From: JAGNHN01 sp964590645
GTDB lineage: Bacteria; Bacteroidota; Bacteroidia; Bacteroidales; JAGNHN01
DNA: 64,000 nt
NCBI GenBank assembly: GCA_964590645.1
Contig: CAZPYJ010000017.1
Coordinates: forward strand, 1 to 64,000
Reading direction: 5' to 3'
A program made the position numbers and the translations under genes. The notes beneath the pieces were generated by a model, which did not search any database, was not told the origin of the DNA, and saw only the letters and a program-made list of their open reading frames with translations. Each line of letters begins with the position of its first letter. The first letter of the stretch is position 1. Positions 32,337-41,860 of this stretch are shown piece after piece.

Positions 32337-33593
32337 TCAACCAAAATCGTCAAATGCGATCATTTCTTCCGGAACACCATAATCATCCAGCATATTCATT
32401 ACGGCATCATTCATCATAGGAGGTCCGCAGATATAATATTCTATATCCTCCGGTTCATCGTGCTTTTTCAGGTAATTATCCATCAGAACCTGATGGATAA
32501 AGCCGGTATAGCCGGTCCAGTTATCTTCAGGCAGCGGTTCAGAAAGCGCCACATTGAAGCTGAAATTCGGGAATTCTTTGGCGATGGCTTCAAATTCGTC
32601 CATATAGAAAAGCTCGCGCAGGGAACGGCCGCCATACCAGAAGGTCACTTTTCTATTTGTCTTCAGGGTATGGAAAAGGTGGAAAAGGTGGCTGCGCATC
32701 GGGGCCATTCCGGCTCCGCCGCCAATAAACATCATTTCTCGCTGTGTCTCCTTGAGGAAGAATTCGCCGTAGGGACCGGAAATGATGACCTTATCACCCG
32801 GCTTCAGGGAGAAAATGTAGGAGGAACAGATTCCCGGGTTCACATTCATAAAAGCATTGGCCTTGCGATCCCAGGGTGGTGTGGCGATACGGATATTAAG
32901 CATAATAATATTATCCTCGGCAGGGTGGTTTGCCATCGAATAAGCCCTGACGACCTCTTCAGAATTCTTCATTTTGAGGTCCCACATATTAAACTTGTCC
33001 CATTCAGAGCGGTACTCTTCCTCCACGTCGATATTCTTGTACTCCACTTCGCAGGGGGGCACATCGATCTGGATATAGCCCCCGGATTTGAAGTCGAGGC
33101 GTTCACCTTCCGGCAGTCTGACCACAAATTCCTTAATAAATGTGGCTACATTATGATTGGATACCACCTCACACTCCCATTTTTTGATGCCGAACACCTC
33201 GGGAGGAATTTCGATCTTCATATCCTCTTTCACCTTCACCTGGCAACCCAGACGCCAGTTATGCTGGATTTCCTTTCTGCTGAAGAAACCTGTCTCTGTG
33301 GGCAGGATTGATCCTCCGCCTTCGTGCACCTGGCATTCGCAGGTGCCGCAGGTACCCCCCCCACCACAGGCCGAGGGCAGGAATATCTTGTTGGCACTGA
33401 GTGTTGCCAGCAGATTGCTTCCCGGTTGCACCTTTACTTCTTTCTCTTCATTGATCGTCAGGGATACTTCGCCCTGGGGGGTGAGTTTTTTTCTGGCGTA
33501 AAGCAAAAGCATCACCAGGGAAAGGATGACAAAGAGGAAAACCCCTACGCTGATAATTACCGTTATTCCGATGCCTATTTTCAGTAGCAGCAT
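32337..33593 (-). CDS. nqrF: Na+-translocating NADH:quinone reductase subunit F
   Basis: 418 residues. N-terminal membrane helix (5-32), then a plant-type [2Fe-2S] ferredoxin domain with C76, C82, C85 and C117 (ACGGGGTCGTC, RLGCQV), then an FAD-binding (RAYSMAN) and NADH-binding (FIGGGAGMAPMRS, YICGPPMM) ferredoxin-reductase domain ending in FDDFG. It takes electrons from NADH. Length is close to the Vibrio protein (about 407). 24 nt after nqrE. Confidence 0.97.
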   Translation of the reverse strand: MLLLKIGIGITVIISVGVFLFVILSLVMLLLYARKKLTPQGEVSLTINEEKEVKVQPGSNLLATLSANKIFLPSACGGGGTCGTCECQVHEGGGSILPTETGFFSRKEIQHNWRLGCQVKVKEDMKIEIPPEVFGIKKWECEVVSNHNVATFIKEFVVRLPEGERLDFKSGGYIQIDVPPCEVEYKNIDVEEEYRSEWDKFNMWDLKMKNSEEVVRAYSMANHPAEDNIIMLNIRIATPPWDRKANAFMNVNPGICSSYIFSLKPGDKVIISGPYGEFFLKETQREMMFIGGGAGMAPMRSHLFHLFHTLKTNRKVTFWYGGRSLRELFYMDEFEAIAKEFPNFSFNVALSEPLPEDNWTGYTGFIHQVLMDNYLKKHDEPEDIEYYICGPPMMNDAVMNMLDDYGVPEEMIAFDDFG

Positions 33594-33617
33594 TGTTCTT
33601 GCTTTTTTCGGTTCACA

Positions 33618-34235
33618 TTAAAGCTCAATTCCCATAAATGCCATAAAGGCGATGCCCATCAGGCCGGTGATGATGTAGGTTATTCCAAGACCACGCAGGG
33701 GAGCAGGCACATTGGAATAGCGAATCTTCTCGCGAATGGCGGCGATGGCCACAATAGCCAGCAACCAGCCCACACCCGATCCCAGTCCAAAGGAAGTCGC
33801 TTCGGCTATCGTCTGATACTCCCTTTCCTGCATAAAAAGAGATCCTCCCAGGATGGCACAGTTCACGGCGATCAGGGGCAAAAAGATTCCGAGGCTGTTG
33901 TACAGGGCAGGGGAAAACTTCTCAATCACCATCTCTACCAGCTGCACCATTGAAGCGATCACCGCGATGAACATAATAAAGCTGAGGAAGCTCAGGTCGA
34001 TGCCTGCCAGATCCTGAGATATCCAGGTCAGGGCGCCCGGGGCAAGCAGGTAGCGGTTGATCAGAAAATCGATGGGCACGGTAATGCCCAGTACAAAGAT
34101 CACCGCAAGGCCCAAGCCCATTGAGGTATTTACGGTTTTGGACACCGCGAGATAGGAGCACATACCGAGAAAGTATGCGAAAATCATATTCTCGATAAAG
34201 ATCCCCTTGACGAATATGTTAACTAATTCCTGCAT
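33618..34235 (-). CDS. nqrE: Na+-NQR subunit E
   Basis: 205 residues, six membrane helices. It shares with NqrD an inverted-topology fold with a cysteine near the start (YFLGMCSYLAVSK) and another near the middle (AVNCAILGGSLF) that hold the intramembrane iron centre. 22 nt after nqrD. Confidence 0.95.
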   Translation of the reverse strand: MQELVNIFVKGIFIENMIFAYFLGMCSYLAVSKTVNTSMGLGLAVIFVLGITVPIDFLINRYLLAPGALTWISQDLAGIDLSFLSFIMFIAVIASMVQLVEMVIEKFSPALYNSLGIFLPLIAVNCAILGGSLFMQEREYQTIAEATSFGLGSGVGWLLAIVAIAAIREKIRYSNVPAPLRGLGITYIITGLMGIAFMAFMGIEL

Positions 34236-34257
34236 TGTCGTGTCTTTTATACCGTTT

Positions 34258-34920
34258 TTACTTGGCTTCTTCTATCAGATCAGGATTCTTGGATCGCTGC
34301 ATCCAGATAATGACACCCACGACGATGAGGGCCATTGGCGGAAGGATCATCAGTCCGTTGTCTTTATAGCCGAAATCATACACGCCCAGTTTCTCCATCA
34401 CGGGATAATTCCAGATGGTGCCGGCACCGAGAAACTCGCGAACGAAGCCGACGGCTACCAGTATCCAGGCATATCCGAAAGCGTTTCCAATCCCATCCAG
34501 GAAGGAAGGCCAGGGTTTATTGCTCATCGCAAAAGCTTCCAGGCGGCCCATAATGATACAGTTGGTGATAATGAGCCCGACGAAGACGGATAATTGCTTG
34601 CTGACATCATAAAGGAAGGCTTCCAGCACCTCATCCACCAGAATAACAAGGGATGCGATCACGGTTAGCATAACGATGATCCTGATGCGGGGCGGGATCA
34701 TATTGCGCAGCAGCGAGATCACTACATTGGCAATCCCCATTACGGCCACCACTGAGATGGCCATAACTACACTGGGCTCCAGTTTAACGGTGATAGCCAG
34801 GGCTGAACAGATACCCAGTACCTGCACGGTGATCGGGTTCTCCTTGTTCAGGGGAATGGTCAGCAGCTTACGGTTCTTGGCGGAGAACAAAGGCTCCTTC
34901 TTGGCTTTCTCTGAACTCAT
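34258..34920 (-). CDS. nqrD: Na+-NQR subunit D
   Basis: 220 residues, six membrane helices. QVLGICSALAITVKLEPS and IITNCIIMGRLEAFA carry the two cysteines that pair with NqrE's for the iron centre. Start codon overlaps the nqrC stop by 4 nt (ATGA), so translation is coupled. Confidence 0.95.
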   Translation of the reverse strand: MSSEKAKKEPLFSAKNRKLLTIPLNKENPITVQVLGICSALAITVKLEPSVVMAISVVAVMGIANVVISLLRNMIPPRIRIIVMLTVIASLVILVDEVLEAFLYDVSKQLSVFVGLIITNCIIMGRLEAFAMSNKPWPSFLDGIGNAFGYAWILVAVGFVREFLGAGTIWNYPVMEKLGVYDFGYKDNGLMILPPMALIVVGVIIWMQRSKNPDLIEEAK

Positions 34921-35678
34921 AAGGCTAATTGTTTTTTGATGTAAGGTTCATAATTCTTCAGACAGTCTTCCAGCATATAGGTGACCCCATTGCTGGTGAT
35001 CGTCCCTCCGGAGATACCATCCACGCCGTGTTGCATCGGTACGGTGGTGCTGTTGGCCACTCCGCCTTTGACTACCTTGACGCTGTATAGATTCCCATCC
35101 TCGTCCAGGATTTTCTTCCCGATAAACTGTTTTTCGAAGAAATCCTGGTTGATTTCAGCACCCAGACCGGGTGTTTCGGCCTTATGGTCGAAACTGACAC
35201 CCGCGACGGTATTCAGGTCAGGTTTCAGGGCGACATTTCCCCAGATGGGGCCCCACAGTCCTTTTCCAAGAACGGGAATGACGAAGACCTCACCATTGTC
35301 GGTATTCAGATGAAACAATGGGAGGAGCGGGGCCTCTCCCTTGCCTGCCCTATAGTCGGCAATCTGCTTCAAAAGGGCTTTTATATCCACTTCAAAGGGC
35401 CGTGCATCGCCTTCCAGCATTTCTCCGTCCTGAAACAGGCTCTTAACTTCGCCTTCGAGGCTGATTCCTATTTCTTTAATGAGTTGTTCCTCATAGATGG
35501 CGGCTGCATTGGAAGCGTCGGCTGGGATGCCGGCAGCCAGGAGAATGTCGGTGATTTTCTCCACTTTCCGGTTATGTTCCTGAAGCGGTTTCAGGAAGAG
35601 CGCCACGGTGGTGAGTACGGCTGCCACCAGAATCACCATTATGGAAGCGAATCGGAATATATAAGCATTACTATACAT
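34917..35678 (-). CDS. nqrC: Na+-NQR subunit C (FMN-carrying)
   Basis: 253 residues with one N-terminal membrane helix (8-29) and a large periplasmic domain. The ApbE recognition motif is DGISGGTITS (220-229) with Thr226 as the expected FMN attachment site; most NqrC proteins have SGAT, here it is SGGT. It passes electrons to NqrB. 23 nt after nqrB. Confidence 0.95.
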   Translation of the reverse strand: MYSNAYIFRFASIMVILVAAVLTTVALFLKPLQEHNRKVEKITDILLAAGIPADASNAAAIYEEQLIKEIGISLEGEVKSLFQDGEMLEGDARPFEVDIKALLKQIADYRAGKGEAPLLPLFHLNTDNGEVFVIPVLGKGLWGPIWGNVALKPDLNTVAGVSFDHKAETPGLGAEINQDFFEKQFIGKKILDEDGNLYSVKVVKGGVANSTTVPMQHGVDGISGGTITSNGVTYMLEDCLKNYEPYIKKQLAL

Positions 35679-35701
35679 AGCACATATTTTTCAGGGTTCG
35701 C

Positions 35702-36847
35702 TTATGCTGCTTTCACTTTGATTCGTTTAAGCCGGCGTTTGATATTGGCTTGCACCACATAATGATCGATCAGCGGAGCCATCACATTCATAAAAAGGAT
35801 CGCCAGCATTATCCCTTCGGGATAGGCCGGGTTGAAGACGCGGATCAGTATACCGAATACGCCGATCAGAAATCCATAAATCCATTTGCCACGGGTAGTC
35901 TGTGCTGCACTGACCGGATCGGTGGCCATAAAGACCACTCCGAAGGCAAAGCCACCCATAATCAGCTGTTCGTGAGCCGGGACCTGCATAAAGGCATTGG
36001 CGCCCCATAGGTTAAAAAGCAAGCCCATCAGGTATCCGCCGGCAAAACCGCTGAGCATAATTCGCCAGCTTCCCACACCGGTATAGAGCAATATCAGGGC
36101 GCCCACCAGGATCAGCAGGGTTGAGGTTTCCCCGATGGAGCCGGGAATAATACCGATAAAGCGGTCCATTGCGCTGGGCATATCCTGCAAATTGCCTGCG
36201 GCAGCCTGTGCCAGGGGGGTAGCCCCGGAGAAAGCATCTGCCTTTTCTGCAATCCATACCTTATCCCCTGACATATCCTGGGGATAAGCAAAGAAGAGAA
36301 AGGCACGGGCAGTCAGGGCCGGGTTCAGAATATTCATTCCGGTACCACCAAAGACTTCCTTCCCGATAATGACGGCAAAAGCCGTAGCTACAGCGACCAT
36401 CCACAGGGGAATATCTGGCGGGAGCACCAGGGGAATGAGCATCCCGCTCACCAGGAAACCTTCATTCACCTCGTGATGCCGGACCTGGGCAAAGGCAAAT
36501 TCAATGCCCAGACCTACAGCATAGGACACAATCACGATGGGCATCACCTTGATAAAACCAAAAAGGAAAACATCCCAGAATTCTTTCGTCTCACCAATAG
36601 AAAGGAAGTGCTGGTAACCCACATTCCACATTCCAAAAAGCAGGGCCGGGATCATCGCCATCACCACCACGCTCATCGTGCGCTTCATATCCATTGCATC
36701 GCGGATGTGCGCACCGGAACGGGTTACGAGGTTAGGCACAAACAGAAAGGTCTCAAATGCGTCAAAGGTAGAATGCAACTTCTCAAAGCGCCCTCCTTTC
36801 TCGAAATGAGGTTTGATCTTGTCAACATATCTGCGTAAAGCCTTCAT
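35702..36847 (-). CDS. nqrB: Na+-NQR subunit B (FMN-carrying)
   Basis: 381 residues, about ten membrane helices. FSGATPLA has Thr210 as the FMN attachment site for ApbE. NLVTRSGAHIRDAMDMKR is the conserved N-terminal region. NqrB is the main sodium-channel subunit and also carries riboflavin. Slightly shorter than Vibrio NqrB (about 412). Confidence 0.96.
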   Translation of the reverse strand: MKALRRYVDKIKPHFEKGGRFEKLHSTFDAFETFLFVPNLVTRSGAHIRDAMDMKRTMSVVVMAMIPALLFGMWNVGYQHFLSIGETKEFWDVFLFGFIKVMPIVIVSYAVGLGIEFAFAQVRHHEVNEGFLVSGMLIPLVLPPDIPLWMVAVATAFAVIIGKEVFGGTGMNILNPALTARAFLFFAYPQDMSGDKVWIAEKADAFSGATPLAQAAAGNLQDMPSAMDRFIGIIPGSIGETSTLLILVGALILLYTGVGSWRIMLSGFAGGYLMGLLFNLWGANAFMQVPAHEQLIMGGFAFGVVFMATDPVSAAQTTRGKWIYGFLIGVFGILIRVFNPAYPEGIMLAILFMNVMAPLIDHYVVQANIKRRLKRIKVKAA

Positions 36848-36865
36848 TGCTTATAGTTTAATCGT

Positions 36866-38215
36866 TTAACTCATTTCCTTTCGCATCAGATCCAGTCCCT
36901 TTCTGAGGACCTCCTGCACGGGAACCTTGGAAGTACAGACGAATTCACAAAGGGCGAAATCCTCTTCCGCCACCTCATATATTCCCAGGTTTTCCATCAG
37001 GTCGATGTCTTCTATCATAATCGCTTTGATGAGGTGCACCGGCAGGATGTCCATCGGGAGCACCGCCTCATATTCCCCACTCATCACATAGGCTCGTTCA
37101 CCTCCGTGATAATTCGTATCAAGGCGATACTTTTTGGCAGGCATCAGCCAGGAGAAGTAGCTGCGTGAAACACTGAATTTTCCGAAACCGGGCAAAGCCC
37201 ATCCGAACATTTCATAGTAATTGCCCTCGGGGATAATGCTGAGCTGATTGTGGAAATAGCCCCCATAGCCCTTGCGGTCGAGGCGGGTTCCGCTGAGCAC
37301 ATTACCGGAAATATAGCGCACATTCTCTTTTTTTACCCTGGCCTTCATCAACTCCTCCACCCCGAATCCACGCAGCACTGTTATGTATTGTGGCTCATCA
37401 ATCTCACTTCCGGTGAGGGCTACCAGGGTTGTGGCATCGTGTATGCCTTTGAGGAAAGTACGGCCAATCAGCTGTACATCGGCCGGCCTGAGATACCAGA
37501 CATTCTCTCCCTTGTTTACCGGAGCGGTATGATGGATTTGTATCCCGGGATTGCCTGCCGGATGTGGACCACTGAAGAAAACCCTTTCCACCCCTTTCAC
37601 CTGGGTAAAGGCCCGGCTGGTGGATTTCTCCGGATGCATTCCAAGATACACTTTGCCATCGGTCAGCTTGCCCAGCGCATCAATGCCGGCCTGAAACTCC
37701 GGGAGGGCTTCATCGCCCACCACCAGATTCAGATCAGGGGCAAGGGGTGCGGTATCGAAAGTGGAAATGAAGACATCGCGGGCCGGTATCGCAGGATCGG
37801 CGATAATGGCATAAGGCAGCTGATGGATCAGGGCAAAAGTGCCGCTCTTCAGCATATAATCCAATACCTCCTCCCTCGACATCCCGCCGGGATCGGCTGA
37901 ACCAAAGCTTTCATAATCCATCCGGCCATCCGCTGCTATGCAGATTTCCTCGATCACCCGCTTCTTGCCGCGCTTGATCTCTGTGATGGTCCCACTCACC
38001 GGCGCCACCACCTTAATCCTTTCCCGATACTTGTCAAAAAATAAGGGAGTACCCGCTTTAACCTGGTCTCCCTCCCTGACAAGCAGCTTGGGAAACACTC
38101 CCCTGAAATCCGTGGGCTTTACCGCGTAGTTAGCTGTCTTGTAGTCTCTTACCGCCTTTCCGGCTTCCCCGATCAATGGAATATCGAGGCCTTTCTTGAG
38201 TTTGCTTACCTTCAT
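36866..38215 (-). CDS. nqrA: Na+-NQR subunit A
   Basis: 449 residues from ATG 38215; a 16-codon upstream opening does not match the family. Starts KLKKGLDIPLIG as usual for NqrA, with a barrel-sandwich domain (VREGDQVKAGTPLFFDK, APVSGTITEIKRGKKR). It is the cytoplasmic quinone-site subunit. First gene of nqrABCDEF-apbE, divergent from the T9SS plug gene. Confidence 0.96.
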   Translation of the reverse strand: MKVSKLKKGLDIPLIGEAGKAVRDYKTANYAVKPTDFRGVFPKLLVREGDQVKAGTPLFFDKYRERIKVVAPVSGTITEIKRGKKRVIEEICIAADGRMDYESFGSADPGGMSREEVLDYMLKSGTFALIHQLPYAIIADPAIPARDVFISTFDTAPLAPDLNLVVGDEALPEFQAGIDALGKLTDGKVYLGMHPEKSTSRAFTQVKGVERVFFSGPHPAGNPGIQIHHTAPVNKGENVWYLRPADVQLIGRTFLKGIHDATTLVALTGSEIDEPQYITVLRGFGVEELMKARVKKENVRYISGNVLSGTRLDRKGYGGYFHNQLSIIPEGNYYEMFGWALPGFGKFSVSRSYFSWLMPAKKYRLDTNYHGGERAYVMSGEYEAVLPMDILPVHLIKAIMIEDIDLMENLGIYEVAEEDFALCEFVCTSKVPVQEVLRKGLDLMRKEMS

Positions 38216-38260
38216 AATTTTATATATGCTCCTCTGCTGAGGGATAGGGTAATCGTCGGG

Positions 38261-38268
38261 CAAAAATA
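38261..38268 (-). promoter_or_regulatory. -7 box of the nqr operon
   Basis: TATTTTTG on the minus strand matches TAnnTTTG, 45 nt before the nqrA ATG. Confidence 0.45.
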
Positions 38269-38340
38269 TATAGATTCATTTAAATATCTCAGCTGGTTGG
38301 CTGTAAAAAAATCATTGTAAAGTATGACCTGTATCAAGAA

Positions 38341-38361
38341 TCCGATGACCCGGGTCATTCG
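38341..38361. promoter_or_regulatory. Palindrome between nqrA and the T9SS plug gene
   Basis: ATGACCCGGGTCAT (38344-38357) is a perfect 14-bp palindrome with partly matching flanks (ccg / tcgg). It lies in the shared divergent promoter region, upstream of the nqr -7 box, and could be an operator for a dimeric regulator. Confidence 0.4.
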
Positions 38362-38480
38362 GCACCCTGAAAAGCAATGCGGCAATGAGCAAGTATCTGC
38401 CCCGGATCAAATGTAAAAAAATTATTAGGTCGGGGGAATGCTCGTAACGAAAGAAGTCTGAATCATTGATCCCGCTTGCG

Positions 38481-38488
38481 TACCTTTG
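38481..38488 (+). promoter_or_regulatory. -7 box of the T9SS plug gene
   Basis: TACCTTTG matches TAnnTTTG and lies 26 nt before ATG 38515, which supports that start. Confidence 0.45.
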
Positions 38489-38514
38489 GCGGAAAACCAA
38501 GTAATCAAACCAGA

Positions 38515-39855
38515 ATGATCTTCAACGGCATCCCACGCATTTTCGTAATGCTTGCAATATTCAGCGCTGCTTTGCTGGTGGCCATTCCAGTGGCAGGACA
38601 GGTTGGGAACCAGACGGGTGAGGCCCCTGACTATTTCCAACAGGATTACCTACGCAATCAGGACCACATCTATGTCTCTCATATCAAAACGGCCCAGCTG
38701 CACAGAATGGGATGGGAGCTTTCCTATCCCTACATAGAACTGGGCACGGAAGAGAAACTGCTTTTCAGCTTCGATGACCTGGAAGGCGGCTTTAAGGAGT
38801 ATAAATACACCTTCATTCATTGCGATGCGGGTTGGCAGACATCTGAGCTGCGCCCTTCCGATTACCTGGAAGGGTTTTATGAGGATTTTATCACGGATTA
38901 TTTCCCCAGTTACAATACCCTGCAGTCCTATACGCATTATCAGCTTGTATTCCCAACTGCCGATATGCGGCCCTTGCTTTCCGGGAATTACCTTCTCAAG
39001 GTATTTGAAGCTAAGAACCCTGACCAGGTATTGATTTCGATGCGGTTTATGATTTTTGAAAACCGCTTACGCATTGACGGGCGGATTCACGCAGCCACCG
39101 ATATTCAGGAACGCGCTTACCGCCAGGAGGTAGATTTCCAGATAGACCAGAGCACTTATCCTATGGATCAGCCATACCGGCAGCTGCGGGTCGTCATCCA
39201 ACAAAACGGCCGTTGGGACAATGCCATCACTGATCTGAAGCCGAGGATGGTGAAAGGCAATATTCTGGATTACAATCACGACTTCGATAATGTGTTCGAT
39301 GGCCTGAATGAATTCAGGCGATTTGATCTGAAATCGCTGCGTTATGCAGGTGAACACATCGCCGGGATCCGCGAAGAGAATTCAGAATATGTGGTTGCAT
39401 TGAAGAAAGACTATCGCCGTCCTTTTCAGCAGTATAGCCTTGACAGGGACCTGAACGGCAAGCGGTATATCAAATCGAACGAAGCGAATGACAGCAGGAT
39501 TGAAGCGGAGTATGTGCTGGTGGATTTTCAACTGGCTTATGATGCCCCCCTGGTCCACGGGAATATATATGTGTTGGGGGGCTTAACTTACTGGCAACTG
39601 AATGATGCATCAAGGATGGCCTATGATGTGCGCAGCAAGACTTACAGAACCCGTCTTTTGCTGAAACAGGGCTATTATAATTATGTATATGCATTTCTGG
39701 AGGATGGGCAACAGGCCGCCGATGTTTCTTTTATAGAGGGAACCCACGAGGAAACCGAAAACGACTACACCATTCTGGTATATTACCGGGAGATTGGCAG
39801 CCGTTATGATCGGCTGGTAGGCTTAACACAACTGAACTCCCTGCAGGATCGCTGA
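38515..39855 (+). CDS. T9SS plug protein (DUF5103)
   Basis: 446 residues from ATG 38515. Signal peptide ending in VAGQ, then an N-terminal Ig-like region (YPYIELGTEEKLLFSFDDLE, YKYTFIHCDAGWQ, SDYLEGF) and a C-terminal part with YVLVDFQLAYDAPL and NIYVLGGLTYWQLN. These are hallmarks of DUF5103, identified as the protein that plugs the SprA translocon of the type IX secretion system. It fits the five T9SS cargo genes in the window. Converges on the FtsX-like permease gene with no gap. Confidence 0.85.
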   Translation: MIFNGIPRIFVMLAIFSAALLVAIPVAGQVGNQTGEAPDYFQQDYLRNQDHIYVSHIKTAQLHRMGWELSYPYIELGTEEKLLFSFDDLEGGFKEYKYTFIHCDAGWQTSELRPSDYLEGFYEDFITDYFPSYNTLQSYTHYQLVFPTADMRPLLSGNYLLKVFEAKNPDQVLISMRFMIFENRLRIDGRIHAATDIQERAYRQEVDFQIDQSTYPMDQPYRQLRVVIQQNGRWDNAITDLKPRMVKGNILDYNHDFDNVFDGLNEFRRFDLKSLRYAGEHIAGIREENSEYVVALKKDYRRPFQQYSLDRDLNGKRYIKSNEANDSRIEAEYVLVDFQLAYDAPLVHGNIYVLGGLTYWQLNDASRMAYDVRSKTYRTRLLLKQGYYNYVYAFLEDGQQAADVSFIEGTHEETENDYTILVYYREIGSRYDRLVGLTQLNSLQDR

Positions 39856-41097
39856 TTATTCGTAGCGCAGGGATTCTATCGGGTCGAGCCGGCTGGCTTT
39901 GATGGCGGGAAGGATTCCACTGGCCAGGGCCACCCCGGCGCACAGCAATACCCCACTGACAATCCACACCCAGGGTACGATAAATGCACTGCCAATGGCC
40001 AGGGAAAGCACATTTCCTATGATGATGCCCAGAATAATCCCCACAACCCCCCCGATCTGACCGATCACCACCGCCTCGATGAGGAACTGGTTTCGTATGT
40101 CGCGGCGGGTAGCCCCTGTGGCCTTTCGAATGCCGATTTCGCGCGTACGTTCGGCCACGCTGACCAGCATAATATTCATCAATCCGATGGCTGCTCCCAT
40201 CAGGGTAATCAAGCCGATAAGGGTGGCGGCCATAGTCACGTAGCGGATATTGTCGATGAGCATTTTAGCCACATTGTCGCTCTTGGCAATTTCAAAATCA
40301 TCTTCATCCCCGGGATTCAGCCTTCTGATGATGCGGAACAGACCAGTGGCCTCGCCAATAGCCGCTTCCAGTTTTTGAATATCCCTGGCCTTTACGTTGA
40401 TGTTAAAACTCCGCCTGGAAGAGGGCAGATTTGAGCGGACATTGCTCAGGGGGACCAGACAGCGCCGGTCGCCGCTGAAGCCAAAGCTACTGCCTTTGCT
40501 TTCGATCACCCCGACGATCCTGTATCTTCCCGGGCCTATTGAGATGACTTGCCCGATCGGGTCATCCCGGCTGGAAAAAAGTTTCTTTCGGATCTCCTGG
40601 CCAATGATCACCACATTGCTCCCATACTGGATTTCCTGTTGAATGAAGTTTCTTCCTTCCGCCAATTCCATTCCGGCCGTGGTGAGGTAGGCTGCGTCCA
40701 CACCCAGTATGCCTACATTGGGATCTGTCTTCTCCCCTTTGTACTTCACCGTGGCTGCTCCCGTTGCCCAGGCGAAAACAGATACCTCAGCCGGAAAGCT
40801 GAATCTATCCTGAAACTCCAGGGCCTGATCATAGGTAATGCGGCTGAAGTGCCGTTCACGGGTAGCCTGACCTCCGATATGCACCCTGAGTGTTCGGTTG
40901 CGAATGGTGAAGGTGTTAGCCCCCATCATTGCGAAATTGCTGTTCAGGTAGTATTTGATGGAATCAATGGCTGTGAGGATCCCCACCAGCGCCATAATCC
41001 CAAAAGCAATGATGAGCACAGTAAGCACGGTGCGCAAAAAATGAGTGCGGATGTTGGTGAGGGAGATGCTGATATTCTCGATCAGAAGGAGTCGCAT
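39856..41097 (-). CDS. MacB/FtsX-type ABC transporter permease
   Basis: 413 residues from ATG 41097. N-terminal membrane helix (about 20-40, LTVLIIAFGIMALVGIL), a large periplasmic MacB-PCD domain (about 45-265), then three helices in the C-terminal FtsX domain with the conserved ERTREIGIRKATGATRRDI loop. It would work with a separate ATPase that is not in the window; the substrate (lipoprotein, peptide or lipid) is unknown. 11 nt after upp. Confidence 0.85.
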   Translation of the reverse strand: MRLLLIENISISLTNIRTHFLRTVLTVLIIAFGIMALVGILTAIDSIKYYLNSNFAMMGANTFTIRNRTLRVHIGGQATRERHFSRITYDQALEFQDRFSFPAEVSVFAWATGAATVKYKGEKTDPNVGILGVDAAYLTTAGMELAEGRNFIQQEIQYGSNVVIIGQEIRKKLFSSRDDPIGQVISIGPGRYRIVGVIESKGSSFGFSGDRRCLVPLSNVRSNLPSSRRSFNINVKARDIQKLEAAIGEATGLFRIIRRLNPGDEDDFEIAKSDNVAKMLIDNIRYVTMAATLIGLITLMGAAIGLMNIMLVSVAERTREIGIRKATGATRRDIRNQFLIEAVVIGQIGGVVGIILGIIIGNVLSLAIGSAFIVPWVWIVSGVLLCAGVALASGILPAIKASRLDPIESLRYE

Positions 41098-41108
41098 CGT
41101 CAATCCAA

Positions 41109-41762
41109 TCAGGAATCCTTGCTTCCGAATGCCAGGTCGCCTGCATCGCCTAATCCGGGTACGATGTATGCCTGAGCTGTCAGTTCATCGTCAATTGCCC
41201 CCACCCACAGCGTTACCTCGCTGCTTGAAAGGTTGCGCTTGACATATTCTACCCCTTCTACGCTGGCCAGTATAGTAACCAGGTGGGTATGGGCCGGACG
41301 TCCTTTATCCAGGAGTTCGCGGTAAGTCAGTACCATAGAGGCACCGGTGGCAAGCATTGGATCGGTAAGAATAAGGGTACGCCCTTCAAGGGCAGGGCTG
41401 GAAAGGTATTCGATCTGGATGGTAAAGCCGCCATCCTTCTGATACTTCCGGTAGGCGGAAATAAAAGCATTCTCAGAACGGTCAAAATAATTTAAAAAGC
41501 CCATATGAAGGGGTATCCCGGCCCTGAGGATGCAGCCGATTACCGGGTTTTCGCGCAGCACAGGCACCACAGCCGCCCCGAGGGATGTAGTTACTTCACG
41601 GTTCTCGTATTCCAGTTCCTTGCTGATCTCATAAGCGAAAATTTCCCCGATCCGCTCCAGATTGCGGCGGAAACGCATTGCATCCAACTGGATTTGCTCA
41701 TCGCGCAGTTCGGCGATATACTGATTGAGCAAGCTGTTCTTTTTACCCAGATTCCGTATCAT
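41109..41762 (-). CDS. upp: Uracil phosphoribosyltransferase
   Basis: 217 residues from ATG 41762 (the frame opens 28 codons earlier). It salvages uracil with PRPP to UMP. PRPP-binding LILTDPMLATGASM and the uracil-binding C-terminus YIVPGLGDAGDLAFG are complete. Same strand as and 11 nt before the permease gene, probably one transcript. Confidence 0.95.
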   Translation of the reverse strand: MIRNLGKKNSLLNQYIAELRDEQIQLDAMRFRRNLERIGEIFAYEISKELEYENREVTTSLGAAVVPVLRENPVIGCILRAGIPLHMGFLNYFDRSENAFISAYRKYQKDGGFTIQIEYLSSPALEGRTLILTDPMLATGASMVLTYRELLDKGRPAHTHLVTILASVEGVEYVKRNLSSSEVTLWVGAIDDELTAQAYIVPGLGDAGDLAFGSKDS

Positions 41763-41860
41763 AATGCTGCTCCTTTTCCTTTGGACTTTTAAGGGGATGA
41801 AGATACACTTTTTGTTGACACTAAGCATTAGCACCAGGGCCAGCAATGCAGCCTTTACAA

